In this document: piece by piece, positions 43,396 through 53,369 of the stretch | How positions within the stretch are numbered: the first letter of the stretch is position 1 | Layout of the letters: each line of letters begins with the position of its first letter | Source of the DNA: UBA6215 sp964484255 | GTDB taxonomy: Bacteria; Omnitrophota; Gorgyraeia; Pluralincolimonadales; Pluralincolimonadaceae | DNA length: 64,000 bases | Assembly: GCA_964484255.1 (NCBI GenBank) | Contig: CAZAEH010000005.1 | Location: forward strand, 4,505-68,504 | Direction: 5' to 3' | Made by a program: the position numbers and the translations under genes | The notes under the pieces: model-generated | The model's input: only the letters and a program-made list of their open reading frames with translations | Database searches by the model: none | What the model was told of the DNA's origin: nothing

Positions 43396-46071
43396 ATGCG
43401 AGAGATACCCTCGGCTTATAACCCGAAAGATACGGAAGAGAAATGGTATAAGACCTGGGAGGCTGCTAAATATTTTCACGCGGAACCTTCCGATACTAAA
43501 AAACCGTATACCATCGTGATACCGCCCCCTAATGTGACCGGCATCCTGCACATGGGCCACGCGCTCAACGATACCGTGCAGGACATCCTGGTCAGGTGGA
43601 GAAGGATGCAGGGCTGGAACGCCGAATGGCTTCCCGGGACGGACCATGCGGGAATCGCAACGCAGAACGTTGTCGAAAAGAAGATAGCCAAAGAGGGTTT
43701 AAAGCGCCAGGACCTCGGCAGGGAGGATTTCATCAAGAGGGTCTGGCAATGGCGCGAAGAGTACGGCTCAACGATCATAACCCAACTCAAACGCCTCGGC
43801 TGCTCATGCGATTGGGAGCGGACCAGGTTTACCATGGACGAAGGGCTCTCCAACGCCGTAAAGGAGGTCTTCATTCGCCTTTATGAAAAAGACCTTATAT
43901 ATCGCGGAAACTACATAATCAATTGGTGCCCAAGGTGCCAGACTGCCCTCAGTGACGAGGAGGCGCAGCATAAGGACCTGAACGGTTCGCTTTACTACAT
44001 AAAATATCCCGTAAAAGGCGAGAAGAGGTACGTTACCGTAGCCACTACGCGCCCGGAGACAATGCTCGGCGACGTTGCGGTCGCAGTAAACCCCGCCGAC
44101 CCGCGCTTCAAAAACCTTATAGGCGAAACGTTGATACTCCCGATAATCGGCAGGGAGATAAAGGTCATCACCGACGGTTTCGTTGACATGGAATTTGGCA
44201 CAGGTGCGGTAAAGGTCACTCCTGCGCATGATCCCAATGACTTTGAAATGGGCAGGCGCCATAGCCTTGAACCCGTGGTAGTGATGTCTCCGGACGGCAC
44301 GATGAATGACAAGGCCGGTGATTACGCCGGCATGGACAGGTTCGAGGCCCGCGAGGCCATAATAGAGGACCTTAAGGACATTAAACTCCTCGAGAAGGTC
44401 GAGCCGCATGCCCACTCGGTAGGTCATTGCTACAGGTGCCATACCGTAGTGGAGCCGTATCTTTCGGAACAATGGTTTGTTAGGATGAAGCCCCTCGCTA
44501 AGCCCGGCATTGAAGCGGTAAGAAACGGGAAGATAAAGTTCCACCCCGAACGCTGGACCAAAGTCTACCTCGAATGGATGGAGAACATACGGGACTGGTG
44601 CATCTCGCGCCAGATATGGTGGGGCCACAGGATACCCGTATATTACTGCAATGAATGTAAAACCGCAGGGAAGAAGGGAATAATAGTCTCCCGCACAAAA
44701 CCCGAAAAATGCCCGGAATGCGGGAACTCGGAACTCTTTCAGGATGAGGACGTGCTCGATACATGGTTCTCATCATGGCTTTGGCCCTTCTCGACGTTCG
44801 GCTGGCCGGAGAAGACCGGAGACCTTTCGTATTTTTACCCGACTTCCACTCTCGCCACGGCACAGGAGATCATATTCTTCTGGGTCGCGAGGATGATAAT
44901 GGCCGGGTATGAGTTCATGGGAGATGCACCTTTCCGCGACGTTTATATCCACGGGACGGTAAGGGATGAGACGGGAGCGAAGATGTCAAAATCGCTCGGC
45001 AACATCATAGACCCCATAGATATAATAGACGAATACGGTACCGACGCGCTGCGTTTCAGCCTTATATCTATTACCGCGAGCGGCCAGGACGTATACCTTT
45101 CCAGGGAAAAATTCGAACTCGGCAGGAACTTTGCCAACAAGGTATGGAATGCTTCGCGCTTCATACTGATGAATGTCGAGGGTGACATCATCCTGCCGCA
45201 GGAACTTTCCGGGGCAGGTCTTTCCTTCGCCGATAAATGGATAATCTCTCGCCTTAACAGGACGATCTCTTCGGTCGATTCCTCGCTTGAGAACTTCAGG
45301 TTTAACGAGGCTGCCAATACCATCTATGAATTCTTCTGGCACGAATTCTGCGACTGGTACGTCGAGCTGGCAAAACCGGAGATGACAAAGGATGAGTTCA
45401 AAGCTACCGCAAGAAAGAAGGTTCTCCAGTCGGTATTGATACACTGCATTGACAGCACCCTCAGGATGCTCCACCCGTTCATGCCGTTCGTCACCGAAGA
45501 AATATGGCAAAGCTTGCCGATAAATGATAGCCACGGGACCGGCTCCATAATGCTCGCCGAATGGCCGCAAGCGCAACCCGCCCTGCTCGATGAGTGTATC
45601 GAAAATGACATGGCGGTTACCATAGGTGTCATAACCTCTATACGCAATATACGTTCCGAGCTGAATATACAGCCGCAGAAGTTATGCAAAGCGTTAGTGT
45701 CGGGGAACACCAATAACCGCACAATACTCGGCGCTTCTGCGGAATATATAAAGAACCTTGCTCGCCTCGAGTCGTTCGAAGTAACAGAAAAACTCGTCCG
45801 CCCCAAGTTATCCTCTGTGGCCGTCTTTGGGGAATGCGAGATATGCGTTCCTCTTGAGGGCCTGGTAGACCTGGAGGCTGAGACAAGGAAGCTGTCCGGC
45901 AGGATAGGAGAGCTTGAAAAATATGCCAAATCGATTGAAAACAAACTCAATAACAGGAATTTTGCCGAAAGAGCGCCAAAGGCGGTGATCGACGGCGAGA
46001 AGGCAAAGCTTTCTGAAACAAGGATATCACTGGATAAATTGAAGGAGAACCTGAAACGATTAGAGACCTAG
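43396..46071 (+). CDS. valS: Valine-tRNA ligase
   Basis: This class I synthetase charges tRNA-Val. The 891 residues include the HIGH-type motif HMGHAL near 52, editing (CP1) domain, a zinc-type cysteine cluster around CNEC and CPECGNSELF near 418-440, and KMSKS in GAKMSKSLGN near 527. A C-terminal coiled coil (about 815-890) is specific to ValS. It follows cimA by one base, linking branched-chain precursor synthesis with valine charging. Confidence 0.98.
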   Translation: MREIPSAYNPKDTEEKWYKTWEAAKYFHAEPSDTKKPYTIVIPPPNVTGILHMGHALNDTVQDILVRWRRMQGWNAEWLPGTDHAGIATQNVVEKKIAKEGLKRQDLGREDFIKRVWQWREEYGSTIITQLKRLGCSCDWERTRFTMDEGLSNAVKEVFIRLYEKDLIYRGNYIINWCPRCQTALSDEEAQHKDLNGSLYYIKYPVKGEKRYVTVATTRPETMLGDVAVAVNPADPRFKNLIGETLILPIIGREIKVITDGFVDMEFGTGAVKVTPAHDPNDFEMGRRHSLEPVVVMSPDGTMNDKAGDYAGMDRFEAREAIIEDLKDIKLLEKVEPHAHSVGHCYRCHTVVEPYLSEQWFVRMKPLAKPGIEAVRNGKIKFHPERWTKVYLEWMENIRDWCISRQIWWGHRIPVYYCNECKTAGKKGIIVSRTKPEKCPECGNSELFQDEDVLDTWFSSWLWPFSTFGWPEKTGDLSYFYPTSTLATAQEIIFFWVARMIMAGYEFMGDAPFRDVYIHGTVRDETGAKMSKSLGNIIDPIDIIDEYGTDALRFSLISITASGQDVYLSREKFELGRNFANKVWNASRFILMNVEGDIILPQELSGAGLSFADKWIISRLNRTISSVDSSLENFRFNEAANTIYEFFWHEFCDWYVELAKPEMTKDEFKATARKKVLQSVLIHCIDSTLRMLHPFMPFVTEEIWQSLPINDSHGTGSIMLAEWPQAQPALLDECIENDMAVTIGVITSIRNIRSELNIQPQKLCKALVSGNTNNRTILGASAEYIKNLARLESFEVTEKLVRPKLSSVAVFGECEICVPLEGLVDLEAETRKLSGRIGELEKYAKSIENKLNNRNFAERAPKAVIDGEKAKLSETRISLDKLKENLKRLET

Positions 46072-46082
46072 CAGATAAAGAG

Positions 46083-46919
46083 ATGCTTGACCTTATCCGC
46101 CGCGCGATCGAAGAGGATGTCAACGGAGGCGATATAACTTCCAGACTGCTGTTCCCCAGGCCCGGTAAAGCGCAGGCAGTAATAACCGCGAAGGAAGAAG
46201 GCGTAGTCGCCGGCATGATGGTGGCGATGGCAGTCTTTGTTATGCGCGACTCGAAAGTGAAGTTCATGCCTCTCGTCATGGACGGAAGCAGGGTAAAACC
46301 CGGGCAGCAAATAGCCTATATAGAAGCGGACCTGGGCTCGATACTGACCGCCGAAAGGACCGCCCTTAATTTCCTGAGCAGGCTCTCCGGAATAGCCACC
46401 CTTACGGCCAGGTTCGTCGATGCAGTAGTCCCGTACAAGACCAGGATACTGGATACAAGAAAAACCACCCCAGGAATGCGGCTACTCGAAAAATACGCCG
46501 TAAGCGCGGGAGGCGGGAGCAACCACAGGATAGGGCTCTTTGACCAGGTACTCATAAAAGATAACCATATAGCCGCATCCGGAAACAACTGGGACCTTAT
46601 AGCTGAAGCCGTGAAGTCCGCCAGGAAGAAGAGGATAAAGTCCGAGGTAGAAGTCCAGGACATTACCCAATTCAGAAAAGTCCTTGAAATGGGTCCGGAC
46701 ATAATAATGCTCGATAACATGACCCTTAAGGAAATTAAACAAGCCGTAAAGCTGCGCGATAACGGGCATTTTGAAGTGAAACTTGAAGTTTCCGGAGGGG
46801 TGAACCTTAGGAATATAAGGAAGTTCGCTTCCTCGGGCGTAGACCTTATATCCATAGGCGCCTTGACCCATTCCGCGAAAGCAATAGATTTTTCTCTCGA
46901 GATCGTAGAAAACCAATGA
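46083..46919 (+). CDS. nadC: Nicotinate-nucleotide pyrophosphorylase (carboxylating)
   Basis: NadC makes nicotinate mononucleotide from quinolinate and PRPP. The 278 residues show EEDVNGGDITS near 12, the LNFLSRLSGIAT segment, TRKTTPGMRLLEKYAV near 125, HRIGLFDQVLIKDNH, EVEVQ and LDNM. The start ATG 46083 is conventional, but the frame is open back to 46038 and includes RDLADKE, so an upstream non-ATG start (for example ATT 46059 behind AAGGAGA) cannot be excluded. The end overlaps crcB by 4 bases. Confidence 0.96.
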   Translation: MLDLIRRAIEEDVNGGDITSRLLFPRPGKAQAVITAKEEGVVAGMMVAMAVFVMRDSKVKFMPLVMDGSRVKPGQQIAYIEADLGSILTAERTALNFLSRLSGIATLTARFVDAVVPYKTRILDTRKTTPGMRLLEKYAVSAGGGSNHRIGLFDQVLIKDNHIAASGNNWDLIAEAVKSARKKRIKSEVEVQDITQFRKVLEMGPDIIMLDNMTLKEIKQAVKLRDNGHFEVKLEVSGGVNLRNIRKFASSGVDLISIGALTHSAKAIDFSLEIVENQ

Positions 46920-47290
46920 GCCAGCTGCTCCAGATTATAATCGGAGGCGCGCTCGGGACGGTCTCCAGGTATGCCGTCTCTGTGCTCGTTTACAGGTCTG
47001 CCGGTGCAGATTTTCCTTACGGCACCCTGGTTGTCAACTTGACAGGATGTTTCCTTATCGGTTTCCTGGCATCGGTTACGGAAGACAGGCTTCTCCTCGG
47101 TTCCAATATCAGGGCTTTCCTAATGATAGGATTTTGCGGGGCCTTTACTACATTTTCCACCTTCATACTCGAAACTGCCAACCTGATAAAGGACGGGGAG
47201 ACGTCCAGGGCGCTTGCCAATGTCCTTTTAAGCGTAATTGCCGGGTTTATCGTATTCAGGCTGGGAGTGCTGGCAGGAGACCTGGTATAG
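46916..47290 (+). CDS. crcB: Fluoride channel CrcB/Fluc
   Basis: CrcB forms dimeric fluoride-export channels in the inner membrane. The 124 residues have four hydrophobic helices and family motifs GGALGTVSRYAV near 11, the GTLVVNLTGCFLIG helix near 36 and GFCGAFTTFSTF near 74. No fluoride riboswitch is seen because the start overlaps nadC (ATGA). A DUF190 gene follows 18 bases downstream, a recurring partner. Confidence 0.96.
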   Translation: MSQLLQIIIGGALGTVSRYAVSVLVYRSAGADFPYGTLVVNLTGCFLIGFLASVTEDRLLLGSNIRAFLMIGFCGAFTTFSTFILETANLIKDGETSRALANVLLSVIAGFIVFRLGVLAGDLV

Positions 47291-47308
47291 AAAAAAGGGG
47301 GCTAATAC

Positions 47309-47647
47309 ATGAAGATACCTGCGGACGGAAAACTGCTCAGGATATTCATCGGCGAGGCCGACAAATTTAGCGGTAAGCCGCTTTATGAAGAGATAGTCCT
47401 TCTCGCAAAGAAGGAAGGCATGGCGGGCGCTACGGTCATCAAGGGATCCATGGGTTTTGGCTGCAAAAGCCGCATGCACACCGCAAAATTACTTGAGCTT
47501 TCTTCGGACCTGCCCGTGGTTATCGAAATAGTCGACAGCGAAGAAAAGATCAGCGGTTTTATACCTCATCTTGATGAAATGGTAAAGGAAGGCCTCGTGA
47601 CACTTGAAAAGGCCAACGTTATAATGTACAGGGCCGGAAGTAAATAG
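47309..47647 (+). CDS. DUF190-family PII-like protein
   Basis: The 112 residues match the DUF190 family, a small ferredoxin-like fold related to PII signalling proteins. Motifs are RIFIGEADKFSGKPLYEEI and GATVIKGSMGFGCKS. The function is not established; genes of the family are frequently next to crcB, as here, which suggests a role connected with fluoride or ion homeostasis. A GGGGG Shine-Dalgarno precedes the ATG. Confidence 0.93.
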   Translation: MKIPADGKLLRIFIGEADKFSGKPLYEEIVLLAKKEGMAGATVIKGSMGFGCKSRMHTAKLLELSSDLPVVIEIVDSEEKISGFIPHLDEMVKEGLVTLEKANVIMYRAGSK

Positions 47648-47662
47648 GTCTCGCAAACTGCA

Positions 47663-49717
47663 ATGAAAAAGATCGAACCCAAGAACTGGGAAGAGATAGC
47701 CAAGCATAAGGGTATGGACAAAGCCAGGGGGCTCGCAGGATGGGAGGGCAGCCGCGACAGGACATTCATAGGCAAAGACGGTTCCTTCGCTGTTTACCCG
47801 TATCCTTTCAGGTTAAGCTTCTGGATATACGACAGGCACACCGACAGGTTATATACCCCTGAGACCCTTGAAACACGATGGAACCTGGTCGAAGGCGGTT
47901 ATCCCGTCACCGTCGTCAGTTGGAAAGACTCCGATATCGAAGTATCTACAACTATATTCTCGTGGCTTGATGAAAAACTGGGGAAAGTACTGACCTATGC
48001 CAGGGAGTCGGTAACCAATACCGGCAAGAGGGATAGAGAGGTCTCCATATATGCAGTAATACGCGAGAACCCGCTATATCCGAAATGGAAGGTAGAAGGC
48101 GTAAAGACGGTAGAATACGACTCCGACCATACCGTCACCATAAACAGCACGGCACGCCTTTTCCTGGACGAAAGGGCTGACGGGCCTTTCGGCAAAGATA
48201 TCAAGGGCGGCCTGTCTTTTACCAGAAATATACCGGTGGCGGGCACCGAGAGCCTCGATTTCATGGTTCCTTCCCCGGAAGGCAAGCCGGTAAATTTCAA
48301 TGATATAAAAGATCTGGGGTTCGACGAGGCGCTTGATTTGACGATCGCCTTCTGGAAAGAGCGGATCCCGGTAAAACTGGACCTTCCCGATAAGAGATAC
48401 TCCGATTGTTTTTATTCGTCACTCTATTATATCCTCATGATGAACGAACAGCACAAGCTCTACCCCGGGCCCTATGAATACGTATCGCTCTTCCTGCACG
48501 ACGCCATAGACATGGATAATGCTCTCGATAAAGCAGGCCTGAAAGAGGAGGCAAGGGATTCTACCGATTACTTCGATTACAAGGAAGGCGGCGGATACGT
48601 AGACGAACTCGGCGGGAGCATATTCGGCCTTTATGAGCATTACCGGCTCAGCGGGGACAGGGAATTCCTTGAAGGCGCCTATCCGCGCATGAGGTCCGCG
48701 TGCGAGCTCATAAAAAAACTCAGGGCGCCCCAGCTCGAACTGCCGAAAGATGATCCTTCATACGGTTTGCTGCCCAAGGGGGTAAGCCAGGACAATTTCA
48801 AGATACCTGCGCATCTATACGTAGACAACTGGTGGGCCATAATAGGGCTCAAAGCGGCATATGAATCCGCGCTTGTCCTCGGACATGCCGAAGACGCCAA
48901 GTTGATAAGATCGGAATACGACAGCCTCCATTCTTCGACCATTGCCAGCATAGAGAAGGTCATGAAGAAGGAAGGGTTGTCCTTCATGCCCGGGTTCGCG
49001 GACTACTGGCCGGAATCGATGAGGATAATAGACCGGGAGCACAGGATACTCGGTGATGCGCAAATGGCATGGGCACACAGGCCGGCCCTGGTCCCGGGGC
49101 AGAACATGGGCATACCGCTGCCCATGAAACTCTTTGAGGTATCCTATAGGTATTACTGGAAGAACGCGGGAAAGTTCTCTAATCATGACGGCGGATGGTT
49201 CGTAGAATACGAAAAGGTCTTCTGGGGTTACAATTTCAAACTGGCGCACCCTCTGATATACCTCGGCATGGAGGATATTGCCCTCAAAAATATCGAATGG
49301 GGCATCGAGCACCAGTCCTGCCCGGGAGGATGGATGGAAGCTATGCCCAGCAAGATCAATGAAAAGGGCCTGCGCGAGATCTCTGAGGGTATAATAGGGG
49401 ACGTACCGCACGGCTGGTCGGCTGCGCATTATGTCCTGCTGCTTCGCGACATGATATTAAGGGAAGACGGCCAGAAATTACTCCTGTTATCATGTATCCC
49501 GGAACAATGGATGGATGATGGTAAAACCGTAAGCATAAGCAATGCGCCTACATATTTCGGGAACATGACTTTCAAGGCGGAGAGCTTCAGGAGTAAGGGT
49601 TTCCTAAGGCTGACCATAGACACCGAAACCCCGCCGCCCGGAGGATATACATTGTTCATGGGCAAAAAGAGGGTGGAGATACCGCCCCAGACAAAGACCC
49701 TGGATATAGTATTTTAA
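47663..49717 (+). CDS. Six-hairpin glycosidase-like protein, cytoplasmic
   Basis: The 684 residues appear to form a beta-sandwich N-terminal domain (about 30-215), an (alpha/alpha)6 barrel (about 225-600) and a small C-terminal beta domain (about 610-684). Barrel hairpins include SLYYILMMNEQHKL, GGSIFGLYEHYRLSGDREFL, VDNWWAIIGLKAAYES and GDVPHGWSAAHYVLLLRDMI. This layout is shared by glycoside hydrolases of the GH63/GH78/GH15-like groups and some phosphorylases. No signal peptide is seen. Acidic residues such as HDAIDMDNALD (near 275) could be catalytic, but the family and substrate cannot be assigned. It sits between DUF190 and uvrB with no carbohydrate genes nearby. Confidence 0.65.
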   Translation: MKKIEPKNWEEIAKHKGMDKARGLAGWEGSRDRTFIGKDGSFAVYPYPFRLSFWIYDRHTDRLYTPETLETRWNLVEGGYPVTVVSWKDSDIEVSTTIFSWLDEKLGKVLTYARESVTNTGKRDREVSIYAVIRENPLYPKWKVEGVKTVEYDSDHTVTINSTARLFLDERADGPFGKDIKGGLSFTRNIPVAGTESLDFMVPSPEGKPVNFNDIKDLGFDEALDLTIAFWKERIPVKLDLPDKRYSDCFYSSLYYILMMNEQHKLYPGPYEYVSLFLHDAIDMDNALDKAGLKEEARDSTDYFDYKEGGGYVDELGGSIFGLYEHYRLSGDREFLEGAYPRMRSACELIKKLRAPQLELPKDDPSYGLLPKGVSQDNFKIPAHLYVDNWWAIIGLKAAYESALVLGHAEDAKLIRSEYDSLHSSTIASIEKVMKKEGLSFMPGFADYWPESMRIIDREHRILGDAQMAWAHRPALVPGQNMGIPLPMKLFEVSYRYYWKNAGKFSNHDGGWFVEYEKVFWGYNFKLAHPLIYLGMEDIALKNIEWGIEHQSCPGGWMEAMPSKINEKGLREISEGIIGDVPHGWSAAHYVLLLRDMILREDGQKLLLLSCIPEQWMDDGKTVSISNAPTYFGNMTFKAESFRSKGFLRLTIDTETPPPGGYTLFMGKKRVEIPPQTKTLDIVF

Positions 49718-49718
49718 G

Positions 49719-51695
49719 ATGGCCAAGTTCAAGTTAGTTTCGTCTTTCAAACCGGAAGGCGACCAGCCGCAGGCCATAAAGTCGCTTAAGGAAGGCTTGC
49801 GATCCGGTAAAAAATTCCAGACACTCTTAGGCGTCACCGGTTCGGGCAAAACATTCACCATGGCCAACGTCATAGCCGGCGTCGGCAAACCCGCCCTTGT
49901 CATATCACATAACAAGACACTGGCCGCGCAGCTTTACAGCGAGTTCCGGGAATTCTTTCCCGGGAACGCCGTGGAATACTTCGTCAGCTACTACGACTAT
50001 TACCAGCCCGAGGCCTATATACCCCAAACCGATACTTATATCGAAAAAGACTCCTCGGTAAACGACCGCCTCGATCGCCTCCGTTTATCCGCGACCTCAT
50101 CGCTCATGTCCCGCAACGATGTCATAATAGTCGCAAGCGTATCATGCATATACAACCTCGGCTCCCCGGAAGATTATTCATCGATGATGGTCGCCCTGGA
50201 AAAAGGGCAAAAAACGGACAGGGATGAGTTGATACGCAAGCTCATAGGCATACAATACGAGCGCAACGATGTTGATTTTGCGCGCGGGAAGATCAGGGTC
50301 CGCGGCGATACAGTAGAGATCTTTCCTGCCTATTCGGAAAGAGCGATCAGGTTCTCGCTGTTTGGCGATGATATAGAGAAGATAACGGAGTTCGACCCGG
50401 TATCCCAAAAAACTGTCTCGGAACTCGATCGCACAGCCATATATCCCGCCAAACATTTTCTTACTTCTGCCCCCAGGATAGAAGAGGCCCTGAAAGCGAT
50501 AAAGGCAGAACTCGCCGAACGCCTGGAAACCCTGCGCGCAAAGAACAAACTTCTCGAGGCGCAGAGACTGGAGCAGAGGACGAATTACGACATGGAGATG
50601 CTCAGGGAGATAGGCTATTGCCACGGCGTCGAGAATTATTCAAGGCACTTGGGGGGCAGGCCGTCAGGAGCCAGGCCTTATTGCCTTATAGATTATTTCC
50701 CGGATGATTTCCTGATGATAATAGATGAATCCCACGTGACCATCCCCCAGATCAGGGGTATGTTCGAAGGCGACCGCGCAAGGAAGACGACGCTTGTCGA
50801 TTTCGGTTTCCGCCTGCCTTCTTGCCTCGATAACAGGCCCCTAAGGTTCGATGAGTTCGAGGGTCTGATGAAACAGGCCGTATTCGCCTCAGCCACACCG
50901 TCAGAATATGAGATACGCAAGTCCGGGGCAAGGGTCATAGAGCAGGTCATCAGGCCTACCGGACTTGTCGACCCTGAGATCATCATTAAGCCGGTAGGGA
51001 ACCAGGTAGATGACATAATCGAACGCACAAAGGAAAGGGCCGCTAAGAAAGAGCGGGTGCTCGTAACAACACTGACCAAGCGTATGGCCGAAGACCTGTC
51101 GGGATACCTTGAAGACCTTGGCCTGCGCGTCAAATACATACATTCGGACATAGATGCCATTGAACGTGTAAAGATACTCAAAGAACTGCGGCTTGGGGAA
51201 TTCGATTGCCTGGTGGGTGTAAACCTGCTCAGGGAAGGGCTCGACCTGCCGGAGGTATCGCTTGTTGCCGTCCTGGACGCAGATAAGGAAGGATTTCTGC
51301 GCTCTGAAACCTCGCTTATCCAGTTGGCCGGGCGCGCTGCCCGGCATATCAACGGGCAGGTCATAATGTATGCGGACAACATTACAGGTTCGCTCAAGAG
51401 GGCGATAGATGAAACAAACCGTAGACGAAACCTGCAATTAGAGTATAATATGAAAAACGATATAACCCCGAGATCCATAAATAAAGCTATACGCGAAGGC
51501 ATAGAGATGCTGCAGGATGCCGAAGAGGTGGAGATGGAAGCGGCAGGGATAGGGGTCGAGGGCTATGATACTGAAAAAGTAATAGAGGAACTTGAATACG
51601 AGATGGACCTGGCGGCGCGTAACCTGCAGTTCGAAAAAGCGGCCGCTATAAGGGATAAAATAATTGAGCTAAAGGACAGATTGAATGGACGATAA
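49719..51695 (+). CDS. uvrB: Excinuclease ABC subunit B
   Basis: UvrB is the damage-verifying helicase-like core of nucleotide excision repair. The 658 residues include Walker A GVTGSGKT near 38-46, the beta-hairpin region YYDYYQPEAYIP near 92, DESH near 340, helicase motifs GVNLLREGLDLPE and QLAGRAARH, and a C-terminal UVR domain (NLQFEKAAAIRDKI) that binds UvrC. It overlaps birA by 11 bases. Confidence 0.98.
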   Translation: MAKFKLVSSFKPEGDQPQAIKSLKEGLRSGKKFQTLLGVTGSGKTFTMANVIAGVGKPALVISHNKTLAAQLYSEFREFFPGNAVEYFVSYYDYYQPEAYIPQTDTYIEKDSSVNDRLDRLRLSATSSLMSRNDVIIVASVSCIYNLGSPEDYSSMMVALEKGQKTDRDELIRKLIGIQYERNDVDFARGKIRVRGDTVEIFPAYSERAIRFSLFGDDIEKITEFDPVSQKTVSELDRTAIYPAKHFLTSAPRIEEALKAIKAELAERLETLRAKNKLLEAQRLEQRTNYDMEMLREIGYCHGVENYSRHLGGRPSGARPYCLIDYFPDDFLMIIDESHVTIPQIRGMFEGDRARKTTLVDFGFRLPSCLDNRPLRFDEFEGLMKQAVFASATPSEYEIRKSGARVIEQVIRPTGLVDPEIIIKPVGNQVDDIIERTKERAAKKERVLVTTLTKRMAEDLSGYLEDLGLRVKYIHSDIDAIERVKILKELRLGEFDCLVGVNLLREGLDLPEVSLVAVLDADKEGFLRSETSLIQLAGRAARHINGQVIMYADNITGSLKRAIDETNRRRNLQLEYNMKNDITPRSINKAIREGIEMLQDAEEVEMEAAGIGVEGYDTEKVIEELEYEMDLAARNLQFEKAAAIRDKIIELKDRLNGR

Positions 51696-52644
51696 GATAT
51701 TGAACATGTTCCGCGCCTCTAACGGTGAGTTCATATCGGGGGAGGACATAAGCGAGAAGTTCGGGATATCCCGCGCTGCTGTATGGAAACACATCGAACA
51801 ACTGCGCAAAGACGGCTACGATATAACAGGGGAACCTCACGTCGGTTACCGTCTTACCGGCACCCCGGACAAGCTGATACCGGAAGAGCTTTCATACAAA
51901 CTTGATACAAAGATGATCGGCAGGAAGATATATTCCTACGAATCTACGGACTCGACAAACGACGTTGCGCACAGGCTCGCGCAGTCGGGGTCACCGGAAG
52001 GCACGACGGTGTTCAGCGAGAGCCAATCCAGGGGACGCGGGAGGATGGGCAGGCATTGGGTATCTCCCAAAGGCAAAGGGATATATTTTTCGTTCATATT
52101 AAGGCCGGACGTCCCTCCGGCAGAGGCCCCGAAGATAACATTGATGTCCGCCGTAGGCGTAGCGCTTGCCATAAGGAAAATAACGCACCTCGGGGCCCTG
52201 ATAAAATGGCCCAACGATATATTGGTGAACGAGCGGAAGGCAGTCGGGATACTTACCGAGATGAGCGCCGAGGTCAATACGGTCAACTACATCGTCCTGG
52301 GCATCGGGATAAACGTCAATACCTCCAGGAGCGACCTGCCGAAAGAGGCCACTTCACTTAAGGCCGAGGCAGGCGGAGAAGTGCCCCGTGTCGAGCTTGC
52401 CCGGGAGGTCCTAAGAGAGCTTGACAGGCAGTATCGCGTATTCAATGAAAAAGGGTTCAAGAAGATAATAAACGAGTGGAAAGGTCTTTCGCATACCCTC
52501 GGAGAGGAAGTAAATATAACCTGCCATGGCAGGAAGATAGAAGGCACCGCCGTTGATCTCGATATGTCAGGCGCTTTAGTAGTTCGACTCGATAACGGCT
52601 TCACGCAGCACGTCACTGCCGGCGACGTACTTATGGCAAGGTAA
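51685..52644 (+). CDS. birA: Biotin-protein ligase with DNA-binding domain
   Basis: BirA attaches biotin to acetyl-CoA carboxylase and represses biotin genes. The 319 residues have an N-terminal winged helix (about 1-65; EKFGISRAAVWKHIEQLRKDGYDI), the ligase core with GRGRMGRHWVSPKGKG near 117 and LIKWPNDILV near 173, and a C-terminal SH3-like domain (about 270-319). The helix-turn-helix implies a regulator function, but no biotin operon lies in the window. Confidence 0.96.
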   Translation: MDDKILNMFRASNGEFISGEDISEKFGISRAAVWKHIEQLRKDGYDITGEPHVGYRLTGTPDKLIPEELSYKLDTKMIGRKIYSYESTDSTNDVAHRLAQSGSPEGTTVFSESQSRGRGRMGRHWVSPKGKGIYFSFILRPDVPPAEAPKITLMSAVGVALAIRKITHLGALIKWPNDILVNERKAVGILTEMSAEVNTVNYIVLGIGINVNTSRSDLPKEATSLKAEAGGEVPRVELAREVLRELDRQYRVFNEKGFKKIINEWKGLSHTLGEEVNITCHGRKIEGTAVDLDMSGALVVRLDNGFTQHVTAGDVLMAR

Positions 52645-52649
52645 ATTAT

Positions 52650-53360
52650 ATGAGTACCGTAATATCCGATACCAAAGGCCTTAAGGACTTTTATAACGGC
52701 GTCTACGCCAAAGGCGACATCCGCGACAACGAAAAACTCTACAGGTGGATCGTCAAGCTTTGTGATCCCAAACCAGGCAATAAACTGCTCGATATCGCCT
52801 GCGGCATAGGGCTGGTGCTGAAAGCAGGGAATGAATCGGGACTAAGGACCTGCGGCCTGGATATATCGGACGAAGCGATAAAACGCGCGAAGGCAATATC
52901 CCCGGAGTCCGAATTGGTCGTTGGGGACGGCGAGAACCTTCCGTGGCCTGACGGTTCATTTGATCATGTTACTTCTCTCGGAAGCCTTGAGCACTACCTG
53001 GACCCCGAAAAGGGCATGAGAGAGATAGCCAGGATGCTCAAGCCCGGCGCAACGGCGGTCGTAATGCTGCCGAACAGCTATTCCTTTGGAGAAATAATAC
53101 AGGTTGCTTTTACCGGAAAGAGCTCTGATGAATGGCAGGCGGTCGAGCGCCACGCTACGGTTTTACAGTGGAAGGACCTCCTCGGGAAAAACGGGCTAAG
53201 GGTCAGAAGGATAAAGGGTTATAACAAGTATCCAGAATTCTTTAAACCCGGAACTCGCAAGATAAAATCACTAAGGAAATTCATCATTACCTGTTTTTTC
53301 CGTTACCTGACACCTTTCAACCTTTCGCAGCAGTTCGTATATATATGCGAAAAGAAATAA
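52650..53360 (+). CDS. Class I SAM-dependent methyltransferase
   Basis: The 236 residues contain the Rossmann-type SAM-binding motifs: LLDIACGIGL near 46, GLDISDEAI near 69, GDGENLPWPDGSFD near 91 and SLGSLEHY near 109, typical of Methyltransf_11. The C-terminal part is basic and includes FFRYLTPF. The substrate is unknown. It lies between birA and coaX with short spacers. Confidence 0.88.
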   Translation: MSTVISDTKGLKDFYNGVYAKGDIRDNEKLYRWIVKLCDPKPGNKLLDIACGIGLVLKAGNESGLRTCGLDISDEAIKRAKAISPESELVVGDGENLPWPDGSFDHVTSLGSLEHYLDPEKGMREIARMLKPGATAVVMLPNSYSFGEIIQVAFTGKSSDEWQAVERHATVLQWKDLLGKNGLRVRRIKGYNKYPEFFKPGTRKIKSLRKFIITCFFRYLTPFNLSQQFVYICEKK

Positions 53361-53369
53361 GGATGTAAT

